Position numbers and translations under genes: made by a program
Assembly: GCA_030674185.1 (NCBI GenBank)
Contig: JAPXFY010000026.1
Coordinates: 39,794,131 to 39,858,130, forward strand
Direction of reading: 5' to 3'
DNA: 64,000 nucleotides
DNA from: Monoplex corrugatus
Taxonomy: Eukaryota; Mollusca; Gastropoda; Littorinimorpha; Ranellidae
Part shown: positions 19,261 through 29,230 of the stretch, in pieces
Position numbering within the stretch: position 1 is the first letter of the stretch
Layout of the letters: the number at the start of each line of letters is the position of its first letter
The notes under the pieces: model-generated
What the model was told of the DNA's origin: nothing
Databases searched by the model: none
The model's input: only the letters and a program-made list of their open reading frames with translations

Positions 19261-20142
19261 AATGATAAATTGGCCCATCATACAAAGAAACAAACAAGCT
19301 GTACAGATATCAATTTGTCAGTGAAAGTCTAAATCATAGTGAGGTTTTGTGTGTGTGCCTGGCATTTTTTAAATCTTTTGAAATGTTCTTTGACTGTATC
19401 ATTAGCCAGAATTGTGTGAACAGCAAAACTGTACAAGTATGAACAATGAACCACTCCCTCGACTGTGGCACACACCATTATGTAAGGGACACTATTGAGT
19501 TAAAAATCAGGCAGTTGCTTTTTCTACTGTTGTTACTGTTGTTGTTACTGTCGATGTTAGGCAACAAGACTGCATAAAAATTGTTATACATGTGTTTGGT
19601 GCCGTCTCTAGAGTGAATTTCTGTGATTTTTCATATTTTTTTCTGGGGTGAATCTCTGTCACATTCCCTGACACTGGTTCCGGTAATTAAGAACACATGT
19701 CAAGAGAGTAGACATGCAGCAGCATTAGCTGGTTGACTTGCGTGTCTGCAAAAATGTGCATGTAAAGAGCTATGGACGATTGAAAAATAACGTTCATCAC
19801 TTATTTGTTGTTTTACAGTGACTACGATTCCACGCAGAGCATGAATTTACCTGCATGTTGTGAAATCCTTGTGACAGTTTTATATGAAGTGTGGGTATCA
19901 TTTCAAAGCTCATTCTTTCCCCTGTCTTCTGTAAGCATTTACTTTTTGTCTTTTTAAAGGAGATGAGAGAAAACAGTTGACATATTAGCGTTGTAAATTT
20001 TCCTGCTGACAGTGCTGTCTCAGCTGCTAGCGCTGAGTGGAAAGGCAGCGGTTCTACTGGCGTAGCTGACCTCATTATTCACGGGGTTATGAACTCTGGC
20101 TGGGAGGGAAGCAGCCAGCTAAATGTTCAGTTGTGCACAGCA
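19261..20142. other. No gene recognised
   Basis: AT-rich sequence with short ACTGTTGTT tracts near 19530. An acceptor-like TTGTTTTACAG at about 19817 opens a frame, but it shows no known motif. Confidence 0.4.
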
Positions 20143-21305
20143 GTGGCTGGTGGGTAGGGTGAGGGGATCAAAGGTTAGTTTTTGCTTCAGTAGCATGGTT
20201 GACAATGCAGGATGCTGGTGACAGGGTGAGGGATCAAAGGTTAGTTTTTGCTTCAGTAGCATGGTTGACAATGCAGGATGCTGGTGGACAGGGTGAGGGA
20301 ATCAAAGGGTTAAGTTTTTGCTTCAGTAGCATGGTTGACAATGCAGGATGCTGGTGGGTAGGGTGAGGGAATCAAAGGGTTAGTTTTTGCTTCAGTAGCA
20401 TCAACATGGTTGACAATGCAGGATGCTGGTGGACATGGTGCGGGGTCAAAGGGTTAGTTTTTTGCTTCAGTAGCATGGTTGACAATGCAGGATGCTGATG
20501 GATAGGGTGAGGAATCAAAGGGTAGTTTTTTGCTTCAGTAGCATGGTTGACAATGCAGGATGCTGATGGACAGGGTGAGGGAATCAAAGGGTTAGTTTTT
20601 GCTTCAGTAGCATGGTTGACAATGCAGGATGCTGGTGGACAGGGTGAGGGAATCAAAGGGTTAGTTTTTGCTTCAGTAGCATGGTTGACAATGCAGGATG
20701 CTGGTGGACGGGGTGAGGGAATCAAAGGGTTAGTTTTTGCTTCAGTAGCATGGTTGACAATGCAGGATGCTGGTGGACAGGGTGAGGGAATCAAAGGGTT
20801 AGTTTTTGCTTCAGTAGCATCAACATGGTTGACAATGCAGGATGCTGGTGGGTAGGGTGAGGGAATCAAAGGGTTGATTTTGCTTCAGTAGCATCAACAT
20901 GGTTGACAATGCAGGATGCTGTGGACATGGTGCGGGGGTCAAAGGGTTAGTTTTTTGCTTCAGTAGCATGGTTGACAATGCAGGATGCTGGTGGACAGGG
21001 TGAGGGAATCAAAGGGTTAGTTTTTTCTTCAGTAGCATCAACATGGTTGACAATGCAGGATGCTGGTGGACATGGTGCGGGGGTCAAAGGGTTAGTTTTT
21101 TGCTTCAGTAGCATGGTTGACAATGCAGGATGCTGGTGGACAGGGTGAGGGAATCAAAGGGTTAAGTTTTTTGCTTCAGTAGCATGGTTGACAATGCAGG
21201 ATGCTGGTGGATAGGGTGAGGGAATCAAAGGGTTAAGTTTTTGCTTCAGTAGCATGGTTGACAATGCAGGATGCTGGTGGATAGGGTGAGGGAATCAAAG
21301 GGTTG
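20143..21305 (+). repeat. Tandem array of ~69-70 bp units derived from MITE family A
   Basis: About 17 direct copies of a unit made of GTTAGTTTTTGCTTCAGTAG, CATGGTTGACAATGCAGGAT and GCTGGTGGACAGGGTGAGGG then AATCAAAGG. This is the right arm and linker of the dispersed TTAA MITE. Some units carry a GCATCAACATGG expansion, and deletions of one to several bases are frequent. The 69-base form keeps long minus-strand frames open (repeat PSPCPPASCIVNHATEAKTN), which is a by-product rather than a gene. Confidence 0.93.
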
Positions 21306-21404
21306 ACCTAGTGGAGATGGGGAGAAAAATCCTGTTCAGTTCATGATTTAAGTCTGGTTTTTCTGTGGTCTAGGAAGTGCAAAGGTGCAACTTAGAAAAA
21401 GTCC

Positions 21405-21482
21405 AAAAAAAAAGGGGTCCAGATGCCGGTAGGCACCTGTCGGGGTACAGGGGCAGCGCCCCTTATAGGGGGTCTGACGTTG
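21405..21482. other. GC-rich palindromic patch in AT-rich surroundings
   Basis: Contains AGGGGCAGCGCCCCTTATAG, a near-perfect inverted repeat, flanked by GGGGTCC and GGGGTCTGACG. It stands out sharply in composition. It may be the terminal part of an unrecognised mobile element that includes the open frame at 21567-21842. Confidence 0.45.
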
Positions 21483-21566
21483 AAGCTTTTGTAAAAATAT
21501 AACTGAATCTTCAGCTTTCTCCTGCAATTAGATTCAAGAAAAACAGCAGATGCTTTTCATCCTATT

Positions 21567-21842
21567 TCAGACAATTCCAAGTATCTTTATAACTGCTCGG
21601 TCGATTTTCACACACCACAGGCGACAGGAATTATCTTTGTCTGTATCTTTCTCCTCTAGCCATTCCAAACGCCATTTATTCTTGACAGTTGCGTCGATTA
21701 AGGCGACATATTCGCCTTCTTTCACCGCTGGCATCGTGAAGTTCGCTCTACATGCAAAGCTCGAAAATGGCGGCAATTTCATGGAAGTTGATGCGAGATT
21801 TCGCAACGGAGCATGCACATTGACTTTCATAGCTTCATTCAC
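21567..21842 (-). CDS. Unidentified 91-codon open frame (possible element fragment)
   Basis: I do not recognise the product. The peptide is not low complexity: EGEYVALIDATVKNKWRLEW followed by a highly charged EEKDTDKDNS and CRLWCVKIDRAVIKIL, ending at a TAA-class stop at 21567. The region is more GC-rich than its neighbours. The GC palindrome at 21405-21482 lies directly downstream on the same strand, which hints that both belong to one element. It could equally be a host exon of a gene not otherwise seen. Confidence 0.3.
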   Translation of the reverse strand: MNEAMKVNVHAPLRNLASTSMKLPPFSSFACRANFTMPAVKEGEYVALIDATVKNKWRLEWLEEKDTDKDNSCRLWCVKIDRAVIKILGIV

Positions 21843-22048
21843 AAAAGAGTGCTTCTGCTTTCCTTTCTACACCGGAGAGTAACCATCGCGAAACATTCAT
21901 GTTCAATAAACAACTTTAGACCACGCACACACAAAAAAAACCCCGACCTTAGCTCGGCGATTTTTTCAAAAAAACGGATTTTCTGTTTCTGACTGTTTTG
22001 AAAAAACACGATTCCGTCGTCAAACAGAGAAAGTTGCACCCATGGAAA

Positions 22049-22122
22049 TGTGTGTGTGTGTGTGGTGTGGTTTTGCGTGTGCGTGTGCGTGGTGTGTGGT
22101 GTGTGTGTGTGTGTGTGTGTGC
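22049..22122. repeat. (TG)n microsatellite, interrupted
   Basis: GTGTGTGT with GGTGTGG and CGTGTG interruptions. Confidence 0.93.
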
Positions 22123-22604
22123 TTGAACTGTATTTGTTCAAACAATGCAGAGCCTGCAGAAGAACACATACTGCCAGTATTGCTCTTGTATCCCACATGA
22201 AGACCTATACCAGATAATAAAAGATCAGAATGCCTACTCCATCAGATCGACAGGACAGACCATGGTCAGTACATTATCGTTTGCAAATTGGGGTTGAGTT
22301 GGCCACAATCCAGGCGATTATTTTTCCTTTTTCTTTCTCCATTATCTCCCATTAACTTTTTCTTTCTGTTGATTTTGTCCGTTAGATGCAACTGACATTT
22401 TTATAATGGCTCTGACATGCATTTTGTACTTACACTGGATTTTTTTTTTCATTTCATTGTAATTCATTTAACCTCTTGGCTGAATTGTTGAATTATTTTG
22501 TGATTGCGAATTCGTTGATGACGTACTATATATGTCAGATGAAGTAGTGACAGTGTTTTGTTCAGCATTTAAGAACTGTCCATTGTGTTTCAGTGCTGAC
22601 AAGA

Positions 22605-22735
22605 GCATAGATGATAGTGTATAGAACCATAAGTTAAAATAGTGTATTGAACCCATAAGTAGGAGCATAGATGATAGAGTATACAACCCATAAGTTAATT
22701 GTGTTTTGAACCCATAAGTTAGGTAGAACAGCAAG
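22605..22735. repeat. Two- to four-fold tandem duplication (~30/60 bp)
   Basis: AGCATAGATGATAGxGTATA and AACCCATAAGTTA recur: GTATAGAACCATAAGTTAAA, GTATTGAACCCATAAG, GTATACAACCCATAAGTTAA and TTTTGAACCCATAAGTTAG. Confidence 0.85.
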
Positions 22736-22789
22736 ATCTTTAGCATGTTGGATTTATGCATAGGCATACAGTTTATACCATACTCACTT

Positions 22790-22860
22790 CAGATCTTTTT
22801 CCATCACATGGCGTTTGCAACAGTGGTGTATATGATATTTATTCTGAGTTTGAAAACAAT
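22790..22860 (+). repeat. Short interspersed repeat also present near 41.07 kb
   Basis: CCATCACATGGCGTTTGCAA and GTGTATATGATATTTATTC resemble CCATCATATGGCATCTGTAA and GTGCATATGAAATTCATTC at 41078-41125. Confidence 0.5.
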
Positions 22861-23172
22861 GTGTCAAAAAAAAAATAATTTTTTTGATAATTACTGTGTG
22901 TGAGTGCATGTGTTTGATTATGTGTGTGTGACTGCTCTTAAAGATGTTGGTAGTTTTAAATGTATTTTGTCTTGAATAGTTTGGAATGTACGATGTCTTT
23001 CTGGACAGAAGTGGTGGTCAGTGTATTCAAGAAATTATATGTTACCCATGAAAATAAGAAATACATCATTTGTCTGATCTCTTTTTGAGTGTGTAGATAT
23101 ATATCTCTTTGTGCTGCCCCTCGCACACACAGACGCATGTATGCATAAATGTGTAGGCCAATATTTGCATGC

Positions 23173-23183
23173 AGTGCACACAC

Positions 23184-23242
<59 letters not shown>
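23173..23242. repeat. (CA)n microsatellite
   Basis: About 35 nearly perfect CA units. Confidence 0.97.
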
Positions 23243-23244
<2 letters not shown>

Positions 23245-23249
23245 TAGTT

Positions 23250-24060
23250 GGGGAAGGGGGTGGAAAAGTAAGCAAGCAAAACTAAAAACCAAAAACAAAA
23301 ATCGGGGGAAATGGAGCCTTTGGAAAATGGGAAAGGACTGACTGACAGTGTGTCTACAGTGCATTGTTCCATATGGTAGATGACAATACCTACTAATCAT
23401 ATTATTTTGACAGCTTTAAACAGACCAACAAACGGCACCTAAGTTGACTGAATGCATGAAAACTGCAAATAATATTGTAGGCTATTTTATCAAAAAATTT
23501 CTGTATGTTTCATTGAGATTCCAAACTGTTGCTAAGAATTTTTCAGTTGTGTGATCCAAATCTGAGAAGAATTGATTTCTCAAAAGTATGGACATTAAAA
23601 CACCATATCTTTGTACACCCCATTTCTGTCAATTTTCACAGTACAGGAAAAAAAGAAGTAACATTATATTTTAATAGTTGTAGTGTCTGTATGCCTACTT
23701 TTTTCTGATATGTAATATTAAAAATGTGCAAAATGTAGATGTTGCTCATTTTGTGAGAATAGGTCACATCTGGTCACTTCTTGCATGCTCTCAAGCCATT
23801 GTGAACAACCCAGTCATCATTCTTCAATTATTTATTCAGATTAATGTACAATTATTGTAACAGCACGATATACTAACCCCTCTTCCCAAGCCTTATTGAA
23901 AACTTTTGAATGTTTTCTCTCAAACTGCTGAACATCCTTTCCATTAAGACATACACATGCTTACAAAAATATCCATGCCTGCACTTATACATACACAAAC
24001 ACACATGCACACAAATACACACTCAAGTACGCACACACACACACATATACACACACACTA
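23250..24060. other. No gene recognised
   Basis: AT-rich with a short CA-rich patch at 23990-24058. Nothing coding is apparent. Confidence 0.45.
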
Positions 24061-24062
24061 AC

Positions 24063-24615
24063 CTGTCAATGTGATGAAGCAGTTAGCACAATGAACTACC
24101 GACAAAGAGGTCATGGATTCAAACCCCCATCAGCCCAAACAATTTACTGTACTATTTTTTTTTGGCCCAACTGGTTGGTTCCTACCCAGGTTAACCTTTG
24201 ATTCCTGCGCTCTATCCACCAACTGCAAAAACTTAACCCTTAGATTCACTCACCCAATCCACTATCTTCCTGCAGGAAGCTGGTGGATAGGGTGAGCGAA
24301 TCTCAGGGTTTAAGTTTTCGCAATGCTAGCATGGTTGAAAATGCAGGATGCAGGTGGACATGGTGCGAGGTTCAAAGGGTTAAATATGGTATGGGCTAGC
24401 AAGAAAGACTGGGACCATTCTAATGTAGAATCACTGAGAACGTTACTCCAATTTCCGGACCAACACTGCAGATGCCTTATCTCTCGGGCCTGGCTGACAC
24501 ACGGATATATTACGAAAGTAAACGCAGAGTACAGCCCCGTCACACAGTCCCAATCTAAAATGGAACTTCATAACATCATCACTATGACCCTCATTCTCAT
24601 CACCAAAGCTTTGTC
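24063..24615 (+). mobile_element. tRNA-derived SINE (family 1), split by a MITE
   Basis: The head (AGCAGTTAGCACAATGAACT, then GGATTCAAACCCCCATCAGC) occupies 24063-24190. The body resumes at 24384 with GGGACCATTCTAATG, CCGGACCAACACTGCAG and CTCGGGCCTGGCTGACAC and ends near AACTTCATAACATCATCAC. The two halves are separated by a TTAA-flanked MITE. Confidence 0.78.
24191..24383. mobile_element. TTAA-flanked MITE (family A) inserted in a SINE
   Basis: TTAACCTTTGATTCCTGCGC at the left, GTTCAAAGGGTTAA at the right, with internal CTTAACCCTTAGATTCACTC and the facing GCTGGTGGATAGGGTGAGCG core. TTAA duplicated on both sides fits a piggyBac-type insertion into the SINE body. Confidence 0.82.
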
Positions 24616-24816
24616 AAAGAATGTTCAAAATTCTGTGGCCCTTCATGCCTTGCACTCAGTGTGTCCTCATTTTCGGTGGGTTTGGAAAGTACTGGAGCCC
24701 AAAAAAGCACATGGGGGGAAAGTGATAATAGAAATGTTGCAACAAGATGGAGCAGCAAAATTAAAAAACGAACACAAAAAAAAGCACTTGTATAAAGTAG
24801 GCAACACTGGTACCAG

Positions 24817-24945
24817 TCAAGACATGTGTATGGACGCATGATGATTTTGGCTGTCTCTGTATTTAGCTGTCTGCGCCAACAGCTCTCCAACCTGTGAATA
24901 CAGCTCACTGTCCTTCCCATGAGTCACAGCCACAATGTCCTCTGC
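24817..24945 (-). CDS. SMYD3: SMYD3-like terminal exon, intact
   Basis: Acceptor CTCTCGCAG; 42 codons and TGA. AEDIVAVTHGKDSELYSQVG then ELLAQTAKYRDSQ matches the family's end (THG-H-L...LL-E), with a slightly longer tail (NHHASIHMS). Confidence 0.9.
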   Translation of the reverse strand, partial: AEDIVAVTHGKDSELYSQVGELLAQTAKYRDSQNHHASIHMS

Positions 24946-27900
24946 CTGCGAGAGGAAATGTCAAGGTCAATAGTAAGTCAGACATTTAAATCATTCACTC
25001 TCCCTCATTTATTGTATAAATGTTAAGAATTAAATATTGAATATAATTTGTAGCTTATGAACTGTTAGTCTCATTGTGTACTTTCTGAACTTTTAATTAT
25101 ACTGGGTACTTTGTGAACTATTAGTCATAATGTCCACCTTGTGAACTATTCTGTACTTTCTGGAATATTAGTTACATTGTATCATATCATCAACATCATA
25201 TCCTCAACAACGAACAAATCTCCAGGGTACAAAGCACATGCAAACCGGGAAGGGGAAGACAGGAGTGGAGTAGGGTGTGTGACCCCTGGCCCCATGCGAA
25301 CACACACATACCTGTATGCATGCAAACACAAACATGCACACACATACACACACGTGCCGGCATGCACACGCAAGCACACACACACACATAACTGAACAGA
25401 AACTATTTAGGCAAAAGGACCACCAACACACCTGTGAAAGATGAGTGAAAGCGTCAGTAACCTGGTTGAGCCACAGCTGCAGTTTACCCACCCGCACCAG
25501 CTGCACACTGAGGGTGGGGCTGTACGTAGGCAGCAGTTTCCTGGCACTGACAGATAACCAGTCATTATAGTGCAATGGTTTGCAAAACACGATCAGCTGG
25601 AAGGTTTGGGGCTTAAATCCCACAGAGTTCAAATCCTGGCCTAAATCCCACAGAGTTCAAATCCCGGCTTAAATCCCATAGAGTTCAAATCCCGGCTTAA
25701 ATCCCACTGAGTTCAAATCCCGGCTTAAATCCCATAGAGTTCAAGTCCTGGCCTAAATCCCAGAGTTCAAATCCTGGCTTAAATTCCACTGAGTTCAAAT
25801 CCTGGCTTAAATCCCATAGAGTTCAAGTCCTGGCCTAAATCCCAGAGTTCAAATCCTGGCTTAAATTCCACAGAGTTCAAATCCCGGCTTAAATCCTCAC
25901 ACAGTTCAAATCCCCGCTTAAATCCCACAGAGTTCAAATCCCAGCCTAAATCCCACAGAGTTCAGATCACATCAGTCCTGTCAAAATCACAGGATTTTTT
26001 TGCCTTCATCAGCTCCTACCCACAGCTGAGTGTTGCTAAGGGATCACAGTCTTATCCACTTCACACATACATCAATGAGAGAGTCGCTCAAGTTTCCTGC
26101 CCAACCCTACAGGTCTCTGTCACTTGGGCCTGATTCACATCAGGATGTAGTATGAAAGTAAGCATACAATACAGCCTTGTCATGCAGACTCAGTCCAAAT
26201 GGAACTCAACAGCATCATGATTATTATCCCCACTGTTTATCATCATCATCATGTGTCCTGCCGCAATGCCTTGGCAATTATGGCCATCCATACGAATCTA
26301 TCTTTAGTCGCTGCAAACACATCTCCCACCCTATCTGCCTTCATTCGCTCTGCAAGTCCGTCCAGTATTTTCTCCTTGGGTCTACAGGTCTGGATCTACC
26401 CACTGTCATCATCATCAAATCACTGTAAAATTGTCTAAGTGTGACTGCATTTGCTTTTTGCTGCACCTCAGAGACAGAAATGGAGAATCCTGTCTGCTGT
26501 TGCAATCCTGAGTTTTCCCTCAAACGACTAATCTGGTCATGGTATTAGAACTACAAGAAGGCGAACAGATGCAATCCTTCTGCACCCCCTTCCACTTTCT
26601 GTCACCCTGCAAATGTGTGAGCAATTCGTATGGGTCTGTAATGTATTGAAAAAAAAATATTTTGACATGAACAGATCCATATGAAAATTGAAATATCTGT
26701 TTCTGTAGATGTTGACAGAGACTGGGACACCTCAAGAAAACAAACTGACAGAATTCACACACAAGAAAAAGCTGGTGGAAAATATAAACACATAGACCCG
26801 ACAAAATCAAAAACGCATAGAAATCACATAGACACTCGTCACAAAGAAAAAATAGCTGGTGGAAAATATCAAATGTAGACCTGACAAAATTCAAAATGCA
26901 CAGAAATCACATAAAGACACCGAGACCTGTAAGGCTGCACTGTTTGAAGGCCGTAGTCAAGAGCCTCTACCCAGAGCGAGCTGGTGATGGCATCGTCAAA
27001 TGCCCGATCCAAACACGCAGCATGTACACGTTAGTCGATGACAGGCTGGCCTTGACCATGGAAAGACAATAATATCGTCATCCCCACCTGTCAAATAAAC
27101 AAGAGGCCAGTGTAACTGACACAGTGATCTATCACAATAGGTAAGAAACAATGATTGAAAATATACACATATCTAAAAATGTCTTTTTTTTTCAGGCTGG
27201 TTGGTTCATCTGATAGAGCAATCAACTAAGATCTGATCAGTATTTCAAGTTCAATCCCAGCCTGCAACATGAAAATCCAGACTCTTTGCTATCCATATCA
27301 ATATCTCAATCATTTTGGTGGTGTCAGCTTAATGTTTTCACTACTCAAATGTCCACCATTTCAAGACCTTGCTAGCATTTATGATTCTGTGCAGGTTCAG
27401 ACATCTGGCCAATAACTGCTGCCAGATTTGGGTGGAGCACATATAAATTGCCCAAGTGTAATGAATCCCTCTTGAACAAACTTCAAAGTCCATCTGCAAA
27501 GTCTTAATATTATTGATATTTTTGTTTAAAGCCCAGCTGACTGCATGGAGCCTTATCAGGGGTACAACCCACTTCAAAACATACTGCTTCAACAAGAAAA
27601 GAAAAATTAATGTACAAGACCGCTGACCACTCCGTCCAATTCATCACACAGGGGATTTGAAGAACAAAACCTGAATACAAATTTAAACTCAACTAACGAC
27701 ACTAAAACATACATAAAAACGGGCCTAAAATATCTAGAATTGATATGAATATCTCATTTGTCTAGAGCCAAAAATGCACTTGAATACATGCACCCAATCA
27801 TCATTCCTGAAAGAATGTTCATAAGACTTTATCGAACACATACAGGTGAATGGACCAGCAAGGCAAAATATGATGGGAAGAAATGACAGAAAACAAAGGA

Positions 27901-28482
27901 ACAGGGCAGAAGAAAAGAGAGTGACAGAAAAGAAGAAATTTCTAGCACAGAATTTCCAGAAGGTGGGGATACTATTTACACTGAAAGAGCCCCAAGCATC
28001 CCCACAGGGGAATCTGTAAAGTCTGAAGTGCTGGATAATTACAAGCTTTCCATCTTGTTTTGAGCTTTCCATTTTGAAATGCAAGCTTCCCATCTTGTCA
28101 GATGGAATAAAAGCTTGTGAGGGCCCAACATTTCAAATTTTAAATTAATGAACCACTGACTGGAAGGTTGTAGATTCGAACCTCCAATGCCTGCTCTCAT
28201 GATGATCTCAGCCCTCCAACGAAAGCCTCTATAAAACACCCACACCAAAAACCCAACTCAAGTTTATCTCAGGCATAGCAGTAGTCAAGGAAAATAAACA
28301 TAGGTCACCACTTTCATACATTGTCCTTTTATGCGACCACCCATAATGGCATATATCCAATCAAGCATGCAATTCTGTCACACCACTTACCTGATTTTTT
28401 CAGTTGATCCACTTTGTCCACCACATTCTGACAAAGTTTGATGGCTGCTGTTACTTCTGTATCATCAACCTCTTCTGTCTGT
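24817..28482 (-). CDS. SMYD3: SMYD3-type SET/MYND lysine methyltransferase, last four exons (partial gene)
   Basis: Minus-strand exons 28391-28482, 26927-27087, 25432-25540 and 24817-24945 match the C-terminal TPR-like domain of SMYD3: LYSQVGELLAQT, VGKLQLWLNQVTDAF, WVEALDYGLQTVQPYR and DTEVTAAIKLCQNVVDKVD occur in the family's order. SMYD3 methylates lysines on MAP3K2 and histones; this C-terminal helical domain packs against the SET domain and shapes substrate and HSP90 binding. The MYND finger and SET catalytic exons are not seen and should lie upstream (beyond 28.5 kb). Three exons are intact with matching phases; the 26927-27087 exon needs two single-base additions to be read through. 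The introns carry a SINE, a box B minisatellite and an RTE-like tail. Confidence 0.85.
25196..25395. repeat. CA-rich interrupted microsatellite (intron)
   Basis: ACACACACA with CATGCA and CACG variants, mainly 25300-25390. Confidence 0.85.
25432..25540 (-). CDS. SMYD3: SMYD3-like exon, intact
   Basis: Acceptor GTGCCAG, donor CACAG/GTGTG; one base plus 36 codons. KLLPTYSPTLSVQLVRVG then KLQLWLNQVTDAFTHLSQ matches the PYR...HPxxGVQxxKVGKLQ block of SMYD3. Phase fits its neighbours exactly. Confidence 0.9.
25558..26235 (+). mobile_element. tRNA-derived SINE (family 1) with internally amplified box B region
   Basis: The head (AGTGCAATGGTTTGCAAAAC, then GGTTTGGGGCTTAAATCCC) is at 25570-25625 and the body (CTGCCCAACCCTACAGGTCT, CTTGGGCCTGATTCACATCA, GCATACAATACAGCCTTGTC) at 25970-26235. 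Between them lies a 350-bp tandem array made from the box B segment. Confidence 0.8.
25610..25965 (+). repeat. ~28-bp minisatellite of box B-like units
   Basis: About 13 units of AGAGTTCAAATCCCGGC with TTAAATCCCAC. GTTCAAATCC is one base from the Pol III box B consensus GTTCGAATCC. Units alternate CCCGGC, CCTGGC and CCAGCC. Confidence 0.93.
26225..26430 (-). mobile_element. 5'-truncated RTE-like LINE 3' end with (GAT)n tail
   Basis: On the minus strand: GGACGGACTTGCAGAGCGAA, GTGGGAGATGTGTTTGCAGC and GGCATTGCGGCAGGACACAT then ATGATGATGATG. A second TCATCATCATC patch at 26405 marks an internal rearrangement. Confidence 0.78.
26755..26925. repeat. ~65-80 bp tandem duplication
   Basis: AGCTGGTGGAAAATATxAA, GTAGACCTGACAAAAT, ATGCACAGAAATCACATA and ACAAGAAAAA occur twice with small changes, next to the SMYD3-like exon donor at 26927. 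Confidence 0.82.
26927..27087 (-). CDS. SMYD3: SMYD3-like exon with two apparent frameshifts
   Basis: Bounded by TTTGACAG and an AG/GTCTCG donor. Three frames are used in succession: GDDDIIVFP (entry phase), then MVKASLSSTNVYMLRV, then LDRAFDDAITSSLWVEALDY and GLQTVQPYR (exit phase). Both transitions equal the loss of one base next to a T run (CTTTCC near 27058-27064 and GTTTGG near 27009-27015). Adding one base at each restores both the family alignment and the phase-2 exit required by the next exon. Either real inactivation or assembly error. Confidence 0.78.
27193..27495 (+). mobile_element. tRNA-derived SINE (family 2)
   Basis: Head GGTTCATCTGATAGAGCAAT with AAGTTCAATCCCAGCC as box B, body TTTTGGTGGTGTCAGCTTAA and CTGCTGCCAGATTTGGGTGG. 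A related copy is at 35435-35800. Confidence 0.65.
27520..28020 (-). repeat. Interspersed repeat family C, near full length
   Basis: On the minus strand it runs from CCTGTGGGGATGCTTGGGGC through TTCGATAAAGTCTTATGAAC and TTTTTGGCTCTAGACAAATG to the tail CAGTCAGCTGGGCTTTAAAC. Layout matches copies at 34.6, 43.6 and 59.8 kb. Confidence 0.88.
28130..28265 (+). mobile_element. tRNA-like SINE fragment
   Basis: CTGACTGGAAGGTTGTAGAT followed by TTCGAACCTCCAATGCC forms a box B context. The body is short and unclear. Confidence 0.45.
28391..28482 (-). CDS. SMYD3: SMYD3-like exon (start of C-terminal helical domain)
   Basis: Between TGTTTCAG and GTAAGT (minus strand), 92 bases: one base completing a codon, 30 codons (QTEEVDDTEVTAA, IKLCQNVVDKVDQLKKS) and one leftover base, so it exits in phase 1. 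The helix with NVVDKVDQLKK aligns with the segment following the cysteine-rich post-SET region. Confidence 0.75.
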
Positions 28483-28491
28483 CTGAAACAG

Positions 28492-29058
28492 TTCAATACC
28501 ACAATCTGATACCTTTCAGTCAGATATGTTCATTTCAGTTTGTTGTTGCTGTTGTTGTTGTTGTTGTTTTTTTTTACTGTATATGTTATACATGCCAAAT
28601 TGTAAAGTTTAAACATAATTCCTATGGATTTTTTTCATTGTTTTCCTAGTATAATATGGCATACTGAAAAAAATCGTTGCATGAAATTTGAAAATTATGT
28701 CAAAAATATTTTTACAGCAGCAGCAAGCTCATGATATGAATTCGCAGACGGTATAGCATAAAATATTGTCTGCTTCTGATCCTTTATCTTTCAATGAATA
28801 CATAAACAAAAGAAACCTGTAAACTGAGTTTGCAAGAACAAACAAAAACAAAAATTAAAAAAGACCTCTTCTTCTGATTACTATGATATCAAAGATATGT
28901 TACTACGGTGTGATTCAAATAGTAGACGACATGTAGGCTATATGTCCATGCATCACACTTTCTTATATTCTGTTTGCATTTAGATAATCTTCATTTTCTC
29001 TGTACAGTTGTGTCTTCGTGATATAACTGTTTTGGTCTTATTCTCCTAATTTTTGCAT
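28492..29058. other. No gene recognised
   Basis: AT-rich; a (TTG)n tract at 28540-28570. Upstream SMYD3-like exons were looked for here and not found. Confidence 0.45.
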
Positions 29059-29059
29059 T

Positions 29060-29230
29060 TGTTGTTAATTCTTTTGTGATCTTACATTTACGGCTGACAA
29101 AGGTCTGTTGGCCGAAAATTTGTACCTGTCTTGTCTTGTAGTATTAAATGCGCGTTCTGATTCTATTTTCATGTTTTTCTGGTTCCTGTTTGCTTGAATG
29201 CAGGCAGTCACACTTGTTTTGGATGTTTTA
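29060..29230 (+). repeat. Interspersed repeat family E, one arm
   Basis: GTTGGCCGAAAATTTGTACC, TGTCTTGTCTTGTAGTATTA and CCTGTTTGCTTGAATGCAGG then CAGTCACACTTGTTTTGGA are shared with 35220-35355. Confidence 0.8.

Noticed and set aside
20372..20869. 165-codon minus-strand frame with a 23-residue repeat
   Set aside because: By-product of 69-base units in the MITE-derived array; frame is lost wherever a unit is 70 or 68 bases.
23035..23400. Frames with long Cys-Val runs
   Set aside because: Translation of (CA)n/(TG)n microsatellites; the same applies at 7.3, 32.6, 34.3, 36.9, 40.1, 42.5, 43.0, 61.1 and 63.3 kb.
24323..24841. 172-codon plus-strand frame
   Set aside because: Runs across a MITE, a SINE body and the antisense of the SMYD3-like last exon; no own motifs.
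25610..25965. Cluster of tRNA genes
   Set aside because: Only box B-like segments repeat; no acceptor stems, anticodon arms or box A accompany the units.
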